From assembly GCA_037176905.1 (NCBI GenBank), contig JBBBWG010003682.1, positions 1 to 31,173 on the forward strand: DNA of 31,173 nucleotides, written 5' to 3'. The position numbers and the translations under genes are program-made. Shown piece by piece: positions 1 to 8,883 of this stretch. Position 1 is the stretch's first letter, and every line of letters starts with the position of its first letter. The notes below the pieces were generated by a model that did not search any database, had not been told where the DNA came from, and was given only the letters and a program-made list of their open reading frames with translations. The stretch is from Azolla pinnata (Eukaryota; Streptophyta; Polypodiopsida; Salviniales; Salviniaceae).

Positions 1-215
1 AGCGGCGCCATGGCGTCTCGCCGGAGGGCGATGGCGTCGGGCGCCTTGCAGCGGCGGGGCACTGCGTGTCAGGCCGGCTAACGGAGCAGCGACAACCCCC
101 CTCTCTCGGCGGTGGAGGGACAACGACGCCCTGGCTTCCCCCCGCCTAATCAAATCCTCCTGGCTCCGCCATCGCTCCACCTCAGGCCCAGAACAAACCA
201 AAAAACCTTTTGATC
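1..215. repeat. Long direct repeat, left copy (identical to 29722-29936)
   Basis: Bases 1-215 match 29722-29936 without a difference by eye, in the same orientation. After 215 the two copies diverge through a TTC/TCC-rich tract but share a further short block around the motif gtcgcacagctcc (about 235-247 and 29974-29986). The block is GC-rich, unlike the AT-rich surroundings, and has no long conserved ORF. Because it starts at the first base of the window, its true left edge is unknown. It could be a promoter/5' leader segment duplicated between two loci, or the edge of a ~29.7-kb tandem duplication. Confidence 0.95.
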
Positions 216-239
216 GATCCTCTTCCTCCTCCTTGTCGC

Positions 240-660
240 ACAGCTCCGCAGAGATAGATAGATAGAGAGAGATAGCCCCGGTGCAAGCAAGTGAAGCAAG
301 TTTCGCATTCATCCATCATCCAATGAATGAATGATGATGATCGATTCCGTTGTCACAGCTCGTGATGATGATGATCGATTCAGGATATGTGGTCGCAGCT
401 CGATCCATCCGCCTGTCCCCCCCGTGCAAGCAAGTGAAGTAAGTCCACAGTTTTTTCCTTTCCTCGAATGAATGATGATGAATCCATTCAGGATATGTTG
501 TCGCCGCAGCTCGATCCATCCATCCGCCTGTCTTCTTCTTCTTCTTCTTCTTCTTCTTCTTCTTCTTCTTCTTCTGCTGCTGCTGCTGCTGATGATGATG
601 ATCGATTCAGGACGTGGTCGCTGCTCCATCCATCGGTCTCCCCGGTAAGTACACGGCATT
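240..660. repeat. Imperfect repeats with ATGATGATGATCGATTCAGG core and TTC microsatellite
   Basis: The block gtgcaagcaagtgaag occurs at about 281 and 424. A segment with a GATGATGA tract, cattcagga/gattcagga, a (g)tcgcagctcgatccatc-like stretch and ccgcctgtc occurs three times (around 360-415, 468-530 and 588-640). A (TTC)n then (TGC)n microsatellite fills 532-590. The sequence ccccggtaagtac near 640 looks like a splice donor, so this could be a transcribed leader exon, but no coding sequence can be attached to it. Confidence 0.6.
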
Positions 661-915
661 TCGCCGTTTTCTGTTCTTGCGTTCATCCGCTCGTTAACCC
701 TGCAAATTGTACGTCTAGTCTCTGCATTTCCTTGCGAGAATCACGAACGAGTTGCTGTGCTTTGGTGCTAATTTTCTTTCTTGGCTTTGTTTGATGCTAC
801 CTGCTCGAGGTGTAGAAGCAAATCTCTCTGTTGATGGTGGTGTAAATCTTGGGGTGCACATGAACCTTGCTAATCTGCTACGAAGATCATCAAATGATTT
901 GGTATTGACTGACCC

Positions 916-1265
916 ATTGACTCATCTTCAATCAGTTCATCGTCTATCGATCGATCGATCGATCATCAGCCATTAATTAATCTCTTGAGTACGAGAGAGT
1001 CTCGATCAAGCGTGTTGCTTGACTCATCCTCGATCAGTTTTTCATCCGTCTATCGATCGATTGATCATCAGCCATTAATTAATCTTTCCAGTACGAGAGA
1101 GTCTCGATCGAGCGTGTTGCAAGCCTTCCCTTGAGTATCGCTTGACTCATCCTCGATCAGTTTTTCATCCGTCTATCGATCGATCATCAGCCATTAATTA
1201 ATCTCTCGAGTACGAGAGAGACTCGATCGAGCGTGTTGCAAGCCTTCCTTGAGTATCGCTTGACC
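916..1265. repeat. Three-copy tandem array, 102-119 bp units, GATCGATC-rich
   Basis: Three units share the order ctcatc(ct)tcgatcag, gtctatcgatcgat, cagccattaattaatct, gtacgagagag, ctcgatc(g/a)agcgtgttgc. The cattaatta marker lies at 971, 1073 and 1192, giving spacings of 102 and 119 bp. Copy 3 contains the short palindrome tctctcgagtacgagaga; copies 1 and 2 carry one or more mismatches in it. No ORF of note. Confidence 0.9.
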
Positions 1266-1269
1266 ATCT

Positions 1270-2050
1270 CCTCCTGGGCTTGTGGATTCAGTTAGGGTGG
1301 AATTAGTAACACAATTGAAAATCCACTATCAACACAAGTAGAAAATCCCTTTCCTGTGTTCGACACTCCTCGGATCGAAGAAGTAAAGAAAAGAAAGTCA
1401 CGTGTTAACCAATCGCTTACGCCAATACGAACCATCGGAATTTGTACAAAATAATGTTTGTGTATCCATTGCGCTTGATGATTGCAAATACAACCAAGAA
1501 TGCATTCGTGCAGCATTTGTATTCGTGTATAAAAGTATTATTCGAGAATTATAAACAACGCCAAAGTACAAAATACACAATTTTTAATAAATTCAAGTCG
1601 AACAAAAACTAGAATATGAAACAGAAATCATAAAAGAGAGCAAGTGAGATTCAAACAGTCTTACCTTACCGTCGCATTTTGTTTGATAAGTAATAGAATT
1701 CACTCGAAAGAATCAAAGCACCGTATTTAGAATCTTCGCGTACGTTTATCATTCGTATGTTCGCGTTCGATATTTTCGGCAAATGCGAACATTACATACA
1801 ATCATCGGCTGCGCAGTTTATATTGGAAGTATCTAATAAAAGGAAAAGATAAAAAATGATCGTGTTTTAAAAAAGAGGGCGGTTTCTAGTGATGGTCAGG
1901 AAAACCGGGGTGGGTTTTCTGATCGGAGGGTTCAAGGTTTAGGGAAAGGGGTATTTTGAAGAAATGATGGGGAAGGGTAGTTTTGGGGAATTCGGAAAAC
2001 CGCTTCGGTTTTGAAAAATATGAGCGGGAAGTACGAAATTTGAATCTCTG
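1270..2050. other. Intergenic stretch with a diverged dispersed repeat
   Basis: No convincing gene. About 1383-1505 is recognisably related to 21855-21970: both contain forms of gtacaa(aa)taatgt(t/c)tgtg(t/c)gtcca preceded by ccaa(t/a)a(c/t)ga(a/c)ccat. This points to two old copies of the same unidentified transposon or LTR. From about 1860 the sequence becomes the proximal upstream region of the FHA gene. Confidence 0.45.
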
Positions 2051-2071
2051 TGCAGGCAGGCTCTCTGAGAA

Positions 2072-2080
2072 TTAGGGTTT
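2072..2080 (+). promoter_or_regulatory. Telo-box-like motif upstream of the FHA gene
   Basis: The sequence ttagggttt lies about 330 bp before the FHA start codon. Telo-boxes (AAACCCTAA in either orientation) are known near transcription starts of many plant growth-related genes. The assignment here rests only on motif and position. Confidence 0.35.
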
Positions 2081-2164
2081 TGACAGAGAGCTCAGAAGAA
2101 GGAGACGACGACGCAGAAGACGACGACGACGACGCAGAAGACGAAGAAGAAGAAGAAGAAGAAG

Positions 2165-2408
2165 AAAGGAACTTCGCTCTTCAGTGCTTTCGGGGAGGAT
2201 TCGGTTTTGTTCTTCTTTGCTTTCTCTTTTGCCCGGACAAAGGAGAAGAAGAAGAGGAAGAGGAAGACGAAGACGAAGACGAATAAGAAGAGGAGCAGCA
2301 GCAGCAGAAGGAAAGGAAGGCGACTACAACGACGACGACAGGAAAGGAAGTACTCTCTCTTCCGTCCTTTTCCGGAGGATTTGGTTTTGTTTTTCTCTTG
2401 CTGTAGCT
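2165..2408 (+). repeat. 180-bp duplication in the presumed 5' leader of the FHA gene
   Basis: The segment ggaggattcggttttgtt at 2194 recurs as ggaggatttggttttgtt at 2374, exactly 180 bp later, each preceded by a ctcttc(a/c)gt(g/c)ctttt-like stretch. The space between is purine-rich (GAA/GAC simple repeat). The segment has no ATG before the FHA start at 2409 in the FHA frame, although that frame is open back to 2184, which produces a spurious longer ORF. Confidence 0.7.
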
Positions 2409-3725
2409 ATGGCTCGGCCGTCTCTCTGCATTTTGGTCGAGAAGGGCCCCAAGAATGGCCACACCTTCAGATGTGAACCCCCGGCTCTGGCCACCGTGGG
2501 CCGGGATCGTTCCAATTCTCTCCAGATCACCAAGGACTCCGGGATCTCTCAGAGGCATCTCTGCTTCCGATACGTCGAGGATGGAGAGGGAAGGGAGACC
2601 TCTGGTTGGGTCGTGGAAGACAAGGGAAGCTCTAATGGAACGCTCTTGAATGGATCTGCTATCGAACCGGAGAAAGCAGTGGCGATCAAGACTGGCGATA
2701 TCATCAAGATCGGGGCCCAGACGACAATCAGAGTCGAGGTATTGCTGCCTGTTCTCCACCTTGATAATCATGATAGAAAGACCCGCAAACCACCTGTTCA
2801 CGAAGATCAACAAGAAGAAGTTAAGAGGAAGCAACACGGGAAAAAAGCTGCTGCCGGTAACAAAAAATCCTCGAAGAAGCCTCTTCGCGAGATCCAAGAA
2901 GCAGTAATAGCAGAAGAAGCAGAAGATAAAGAAAACGAAGAACATGAAGAACAAGAAGAAGAAGAAGCGGAAGACAAAGACGAGGAAGGAAACAGGCAGA
3001 AACAATGCAAGAAAGCTTCTGGTAATAAGAGGGAAACCTGCAAGGACACTCTTCTTGAGGATGTAGCCGAAGATGATGGGAAGGAAAATCAGATGGAGAA
3101 AGGTGCCATGAAAGCCTCGAATGATAAGAAGAAAACCGTCAGTAAGCCTAAGTTGCAAGAGGCAGTAACGATGGTAGAAGAAAAGCAAAACGAAAATCGG
3201 AATAAAAAACCTGCCAAAAAAGCTTCCGGTCATAAGAAAAAAACCAAAACCTGTGATAGTCCTCTTCTTAAGGTGAAAGAAGTAGTAGAAAACCATGAAG
3301 AGGATCAGAGGGAGAAAGAAGTCAAGAGAGCCTGTGTTAATAAGAAGAAAAGCTACAAGAAACCTCCACTTGAAATGCAGGACAAAGAGGAAGAAGAAGT
3401 TCAGGAGCTTGCCCACTGCGAGAAACCTATCCTTGTGATGCATGAAAAATCAGAAGCAAAAGCAGCAGCAGCAGAAGAAGGAGGAGGAGGAGGAGGAGGA
3501 GAAGAGGAAGAGGCAGGAGGAGATGAAGGACGAGATGGAGGAGGTCAGGGACAGATATGTGGTAAAAATGATTTAGTAGATGAGGTTGGCTCCATGACGG
3601 TGCAGGCATGGTTTGATCATATGATGGAAGAAGGTCCCAAATACCTCTACAGAGTCTCAGAATCAATCATTCAGGATATGAAGGCCGAGGCAGAGAAATT
3701 TGATGAGTATATTCAATCTCTCTAG
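2409..3725 (+). CDS. FHA domain-containing protein with Lys/Glu-rich repeat tail
   Basis: Single-exon ORF of 438 aa. Residues ~6-111 form a forkhead-associated (FHA) domain, a phosphothreonine-binding fold: GR at 31-32, SQRH at 47-50 and SSNGT at 74-78 are the conserved phosphopeptide-binding positions, followed by TGDIIKIG at 95-102. Residues 130-350 are low-complexity Lys/Glu sequence, likely nuclear and disordered. They hold five degenerate copies of a KK-A-x-G-(N/H)-K-K motif at ~145, 201, 235, 270 and 306. An Ala/Gly/Glu tract (351-380) precedes a short conserved-looking helical C-terminus (396-438, TVQAWFDHMMEEGPKY and a final EKFDEYIQSL). The architecture resembles plant FHA proteins of the At4g14490 type (from memory, not checked). 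I chose ATG 2409 because it opens directly onto the FHA domain; the frame upstream has no ATG. The partner phosphoprotein cannot be deduced. Confidence 0.88.
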   Translation: MARPSLCILVEKGPKNGHTFRCEPPALATVGRDRSNSLQITKDSGISQRHLCFRYVEDGEGRETSGWVVEDKGSSNGTLLNGSAIEPEKAVAIKTGDIIKIGAQTTIRVEVLLPVLHLDNHDRKTRKPPVHEDQQEEVKRKQHGKKAAAGNKKSSKKPLREIQEAVIAEEAEDKENEEHEEQEEEEAEDKDEEGNRQKQCKKASGNKRETCKDTLLEDVAEDDGKENQMEKGAMKASNDKKKTVSKPKLQEAVTMVEEKQNENRNKKPAKKASGHKKKTKTCDSPLLKVKEVVENHEEDQREKEVKRACVNKKKSYKKPPLEMQDKEEEEVQELAHCEKPILVMHEKSEAKAAAAEEGGGGGGGEEEEAGGDEGRDGGGQGQICGKNDLVDEVGSMTVQAWFDHMMEEGPKYLYRVSESIIQDMKAEAEKFDEYIQSL

Positions 3726-5540
3726 GTATAACACACGTGTTCATGATATACACACCATCTCTTTTCGTCCAAAATCATGCTCAACCCCATCTTGCAGCTT
3801 GTATAGATGTTCACCAATCTGTAATCTGTCACTCTTTTTTCTGCTTCCGATGTAAAACTCACTGTTTTTTCGTTTCACTGTCTTACCTTGTCAGATTTGG
3901 AATACACAGAGAAAATCATCATTTTCCTGTCTCGGCACATTAAGGAGTCAGGATGTATATGATCTCTGTCGTTCATGATCTTTGACACCATTTCAATAAT
4001 CTATAAGCACATATATATACTTGGATATTGCTCTTGAAGCGTTAAGAGGTTTACCAAATTAGATCAAGACAAAATTGATTTGGTTCTTTTTGGATCCACG
4101 TTATTAACTCGTGAGTGATATGCATCAGGGAGATAGTGCACCTGACGGTCATCTGCATGCAGCCGTCAACAGAAATGGGCTACAACTCAGGTTATGCCTG
4201 CAATGTTGATCAGTTTATGAGTCTGGAAGTGATGTGTGATTGTTAGGTCATCATTATCCTAGTAGTTGATCAGTGTCGTTATAATCTTGGAATACAGTCA
4301 AATGTATATTAATTCATGTGTCTATTAACAGTGTGATGGAATGCATCATGTCATTCATAGAGTTTGTATGTATCTCATATTTTTTTTTCCTCAGCTAAAT
4401 TGCATATAGCTAACATTTGCTTGTGCATCATCTTACCATAGAGAAATGTTATATATCCCACGTTTGACTATGCTATTATCACTAGTATTATGCCATTTGC
4501 TTACTACGGTGTAGGGCTTCAGTCAGAATTAATTGTGTAATCCCATTCATACCTCAAATTACATGTAAACTGGTGCTGATATTAGTAACTGAAATATGTC
4601 GACCCTTGTTAATTTGCTGGATAATACAAGGTTTCGGATTTATCTTCCCGCTTGGGAGCAAATCAGTTTTAGAGAAAGTTTTATTAATCATCTTGCAGGT
4701 GGGTACGTTTTTTATGGTTCCTCCCTCTGCTCAAAGATTGAAAACTCTACCCATCAGTTTGCTTTGGCGTCCACATCTCTACTTTGGATGCTACAATATA
4801 GAGGTTTTGTTAATGGTCATTAGTGACTGTACACCTTGAATTGTATGGTCGTTTGATTATATGGCTTTTCTTTTGGAGCATATGGCAGGGATTGTTCATG
4901 GAGTAGTATTTGAAAGGAAGTGAAAATGAAGAAGGCCCAAATCATTCGAGACATCAATCGTCGTACACTCTATTACTTCATTTGCGATTGTCTTCAAGTG
5001 TTTGGACACTGTTGATTTGTTTGTTAATGTAAGTCTTCAAGCACGTCTTGCTTTTAATTGATTCGCCCAATCTCACCAAAAGATTGGAGAAATTACGGTG
5101 GAACTACCTCATGATTAGTTATGGTTGTGCCCTTAGAAGTGACGATGGTGCACTTCGAGGAGGTTGACATTATGAGAGGCCAAATAGAGTGTTTCTCCGT
5201 GGCATGAACGGTAGGTGTAAAGACTAATTTGGATTAGGTAGGAAAGGAGGATGCTAGATCAAGTCAATGATTGGACAATGTATGCTAATTGCGAGGTTTG
5301 TTATATCGGAGAATCTTCAAAGGATGTTCTGGTCAAGATGTCGACAATATCTCTTACTAAATTTAGCCTTGGTGTGCCAATTTTGTATCTACTCGATTGG
5401 GTGAAAATTGTCAACAGATGAGAAGCCATTAAAAACATTGTCAACTCTCAAGTGTCGTGCTAGTAGAGTTGCTACTGGGTTTCGAAGCCGAAGATCGAGA
5501 TAAGAGAAACCTCGTACCTTTGAATCCATTAGCTAGGGAA
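3726..5540. other. 3' flank of FHA gene and intergenic DNA
   Basis: AT-rich sequence with only short ORFs. The two overlapping ORFs at 4573-4839 show no family motif and are treated as chance. No canonical AATAAA was seen near the FHA stop; the 3' end of its transcript is probably within the first few hundred bases. I see no tRNA or transposon domain. Confidence 0.5.
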
Positions 5541-6050
5541 GCCTCCAAAAACCTTGGGCCTTGTGTAAACCCTAAAACCTTCGAAGTAGCTGATATCAGA
5601 AAACCCTAAGCCCTAAACCTCCACGCGTCCAAAAACCTTGAAACCAAAACCCTAATCTCTACATGCCCAAGACCTTGAACCGACAAAACGTGCATATAAT
5701 AAGAATCTTGATCTCTACATGTCGTGGATGCATAGGCCGGTGCAAACCCTAAAACTTACGAGCATGCGAAATCGTACGTAAACTTGGTGCTAATTATACC
5801 CCATCGATATATACACAGGAACGCTTAAACCCTAAGCGTAAACCATAAAAACATGCGAAATCGTACGTAAACTCGGTGCTAATTATACCCAATGCACATA
5901 CTGATTACATCGAATGCATGCGTTGATTACACTTGATGCGCGTGCTGATTACACTTGATGCATGTGCTAATTATGCATTTGTATGCAATCTTATGCACAT
6001 AATTAACAACCAGTTGTATGCAATCTTATGCACATATTTAACAACCAGAA
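5540..6050. repeat. Degenerate telomere-like repeats and short tandem arrays
   Basis: About 5565-5660 holds scattered AAACCCTAA-like heptamers. The block gcgaaatcgtacgtaaact(t/c)ggtgctaattatacc occurs at ~5766 and ~5848. A 22-bp unit of the type atgc(a/g)(t/c)(g/a)... tgattacactt is repeated about four times at ~5890-5970. A 34-bp unit containing tatgcaatcttatgcacat and (a)ttaacaaccag occurs twice at ~5977-6048. Confidence 0.75.
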
Positions 6051-6101
6051 AATATCATCTTGAATCACACCGTGTTGATTTTTGGACTTGAGACCATGCA
6101 A

Positions 6102-6102
6102 C

Positions 6103-6169
<67 letters not shown>

Positions 6170-6170
6170 T
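6102..6170. repeat. (GA)n microsatellite
   Basis: Nearly pure GA dinucleotide repeat with two GAAAGA interruptions, ending in gtgtgtg. Its antisense gives a spurious Ser/Leu-rich ORF. Confidence 0.95.
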
Positions 6171-6289
6171 GTGTGTAGCAATGTTACTAAAACTGAAAAC
6201 ATAGAGATTTTGGCTATGAAAGCTCGAAGGTTTTTCTGAGGAGCTCTGGATATGGAAGCGGCAGCTTAGGTTCCCCTCCTTCTCCCTCC

Positions 6290-6660
6290 CTCCCTCCCTC
6301 GTTAGGAAAACACAGTGCAGACAAAGACGAAAGACAGAAGAAACACGGAAGACGCCAGAAGAGAGAACACAGAGTCCCACAGGTTTTTTGTTTTTGTTTT
6401 TTTTTTCTCCCATCTTTATGGCCTCGCCTTAGAGCTTCGCTCCTGCATGCCGTTGCTTTGTGTTCCGTTTCGTTTCTGGCGTTTCTTGCTCGTCTCGCCT
6501 CTTCTCCTTTCGTGTCTGATTACTGTACTCGTCTATTGATTTCCTTTGTCCATCGTTTTTGGCTATCAATCAAGGGGAAGCGAGTAAGAGCAGGCGTTGT
6601 TTGCTCCTTGTGCATATATCCAAACACATACGTTCGAGTATACTACATTTAGCTGTATTG
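6290..6660 (+). promoter_or_regulatory. Possible 5' leader exon region of the KH gene
   Basis: A change in composition (pyrimidine-rich ccctccctccctcc followed by purine-rich sequence with gacaaagacgaaagacagaag) and a potential donor cacag|gttttttg near 6377 fit a 5' leader exon that would splice to the acceptor at 8876-8877. This is inferred from composition only; neither transcription start nor donor is established. Confidence 0.25.
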
Positions 6661-6734
6661 CTTACACATACGTACACCTGTAGTTCCACCAGAGTTACAT
6701 TCATATAGATATTAGATGCGCATGCACGTAAGTA

Positions 6735-7110
6735 TATACTCAATACATGTGCATATAATCATACATGCATGCCTACACACGCCAAGATATATGTAGACGT
6801 CTAGCTTGGCATATTGATTTCTAGCGTTAGTAGTGATTGTCGCAGCGCATATAACTATACATGCTTGCCTACATACGCATATATGTACTCTTCTATCTTG
6901 GCATATTGATTTCTAGCTTCGGTAGTGATTCTCGCGGTGCATATAATCATACATGCATGCATACATACGCATATTTGTGCCGTTTTATCTTGGCATATTG
7001 ATTTCTAGCTTTGGTAGTGATTCTTGCAGTGCATATAATGATGCGTTCACGCTTACATATACACATATGTATCTTTCTGTCTTGGCATATTGATTTCTAG
7101 CTTTGGCAGT
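6735..7110. repeat. 92-bp tandem repeat, four copies
   Basis: Units contain gcatataatcatacatgcatgc, tacatacgcatat, then ttggcatattgatttctagc and tagtgatt(g/c)t(c/t)gc. The ggcatattg marker is at 6808, 6900, 6992 and 7084, so the period is exactly 92 bp. Copy 4 is the most diverged. The array lies in what is probably the leader intron of the downstream KH gene. Confidence 0.95.
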
Positions 7111-7114
7111 TGGC

Positions 7115-8877
7115 AATCCACCTTAACTACTACAAAGGGGCAATAGAGGGTAATCAGGATTTCGGAACATTTACATGCACTTGTGTTGTTATTGACAATT
7201 ATGATTGTACAAATACTGGTCTTTTGAGGGAAGAGTAAAGATGAGTTTCCGAAATACCAAATTTTTTTGGCTTGATTGCGTTGTTATGCTTAACCGCATG
7301 CTTAATAAGTAATCCAAGATTGATGTTTTCTTTTTTGTTTCAGCTCCTGGGTGCATTCTTTTATGTGGGATTTGAATCAATTTATCACCACCTATTCATA
7401 GACATACCCTTTCACAGCCATGCCAACATCATGCATACCAATGGGCTACACGAATCATCTTCACAAAATCTTCCATTTTGTTAATATTATCAGTTCAACC
7501 CTCTTTGATAGACCTTCCCTTTTAAACTGAACAAAATACACTGAGGTAGCAAGCCACAACAAACTTGATGGCCATCTCATTGTCATAGAAAAACGACTGA
7601 TATATGCTAATGTCATAAAAACGTTTTTGCAACTTATTCTTCATAACATCATGGACTCAAAACTATGAACCCCTTTTTCACTAGAATTGCCTTCTCAGTG
7701 GCCTACCAAATGTATAACAAAAGACTTCAGAGCCGTGTGTTCAAGACCAGTTTGTTTTATCAATGCAAGAACCCTTTTGGCCACATTATCTTGATGCACT
7801 TGACGCCAGTGCCAACTAGGGCTAACAGCCTTTTTATGGACATGTCCAAAGATCAATATGCAACCTCATAAACAAGCTCTCTCCAATGAACTTTATCATG
7901 ATCATTATCTATCAACCTGTTTTTGGTAATTCTTGCTCATAAACAGATGCGTTCATGGCAGTTGATGTGAAAACGTCATAGAAGAGTCTATCTGACATGG
8001 CATGGAATAAAATCAGTAAAATTCTAAGTACTTGTCGAGCAAATTTGGCCAGTGTAACATCTAAAACACGATAAGCTAACTGGAGTCCTGCTGCAGCAAG
8101 GTTTGTAGGATTTTCATTATTGATATTGAAATGGAATATTAATAAGTAGAGATGCTGACAGAAGAGATCCAGCTGCAATTTCCAGAAGTAGAGAATATTT
8201 TGGGAATCCTCGGGTTTTTCTTTCACAAGGCCAAGCTTCCTTCTATTGCAAGTGCTTTTGAAATTGTATCTAATATATGTCAAAATATTGATCAAACATT
8301 AGTATGCTAAAAGATTTAACATAATCTGGATGTATCTAATATATGTCACTCAAAGTTTCTACATAAGCGTTATTCATTACCGCTTATGCTTTCCATACTT
8401 CTTGTGTATCTATAACCACCACTATGGTGAGAATATGGCCTTTGTTTGCTCCGAGAAGTGACTTGGGAATGTAAGAAAACATTCGATCCACTTGTTTGCA
8501 GAATTCATCTGTTTAAAGCTTGATATTGGCCTTGATTCTTTTTCCTCTTCTTCTCCACATCTGTATGCTTATGAATCTTAGACCCATGTCACATATTATG
8601 TTAAATTATTTATAGCAGTATAAAGAAAAATTTATCTGCTTCATCTGTTATTCATTTTATCTTTATTATTGGTATGTGTTTATGTGCGTCAAATCCACCA
8701 GAACTCACTTCTGTTTGCGCTTGAAGGACATGTATGGAAAATGTGTTAGTACCCCTTTTTTACATAGGGAAGAGTGTACATTATCTGCATGTATTTACTT
8801 CTAGTAGTATGTTAAGACTTTCCGAATATACCTGCTATATTTCTAATTTGAATGAATCATGCCATCTGAATATGCAG
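7115..8877 (+). other. Upstream region / probable leader intron of the KH gene
   Basis: AT-rich, with no ORF showing a family motif. It ends with the acceptor gaatatgcag at 8868-8877, directly followed by caaacaATGG, so at least the 3' part is intron. The ORF that reads through the acceptor from 8734 is an artefact of an open frame in the intron. Confidence 0.5.
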
Positions 8878-8883
8878 CAAACA

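Noticed and set aside
2184-2408. 75-codon N-terminal extension of the FHA protein
   Set aside because: It begins at a non-ATG codon and is a translation of the purine-rich leader; the FHA domain begins right after ATG 2409.
2181-3443. 420-codon minus-strand ORF
   Set aside because: Antisense of the FHA gene; its Phe/Leu-rich composition is the mirror of Lys/Glu codons, and no domain is present.
4573-4839. Overlapping + strand ORFs of 88 and 75 codons
   Set aside because: Two frames open in the same AT-rich stretch with no domain; typical of chance.
8734-8883. Upstream extension of the KH protein by 50 codons
   Set aside because: The frame is open, but a good acceptor (gaatatgcag) lies seven bases before ATG 8884, and the extension is hydrophobic intron translation.
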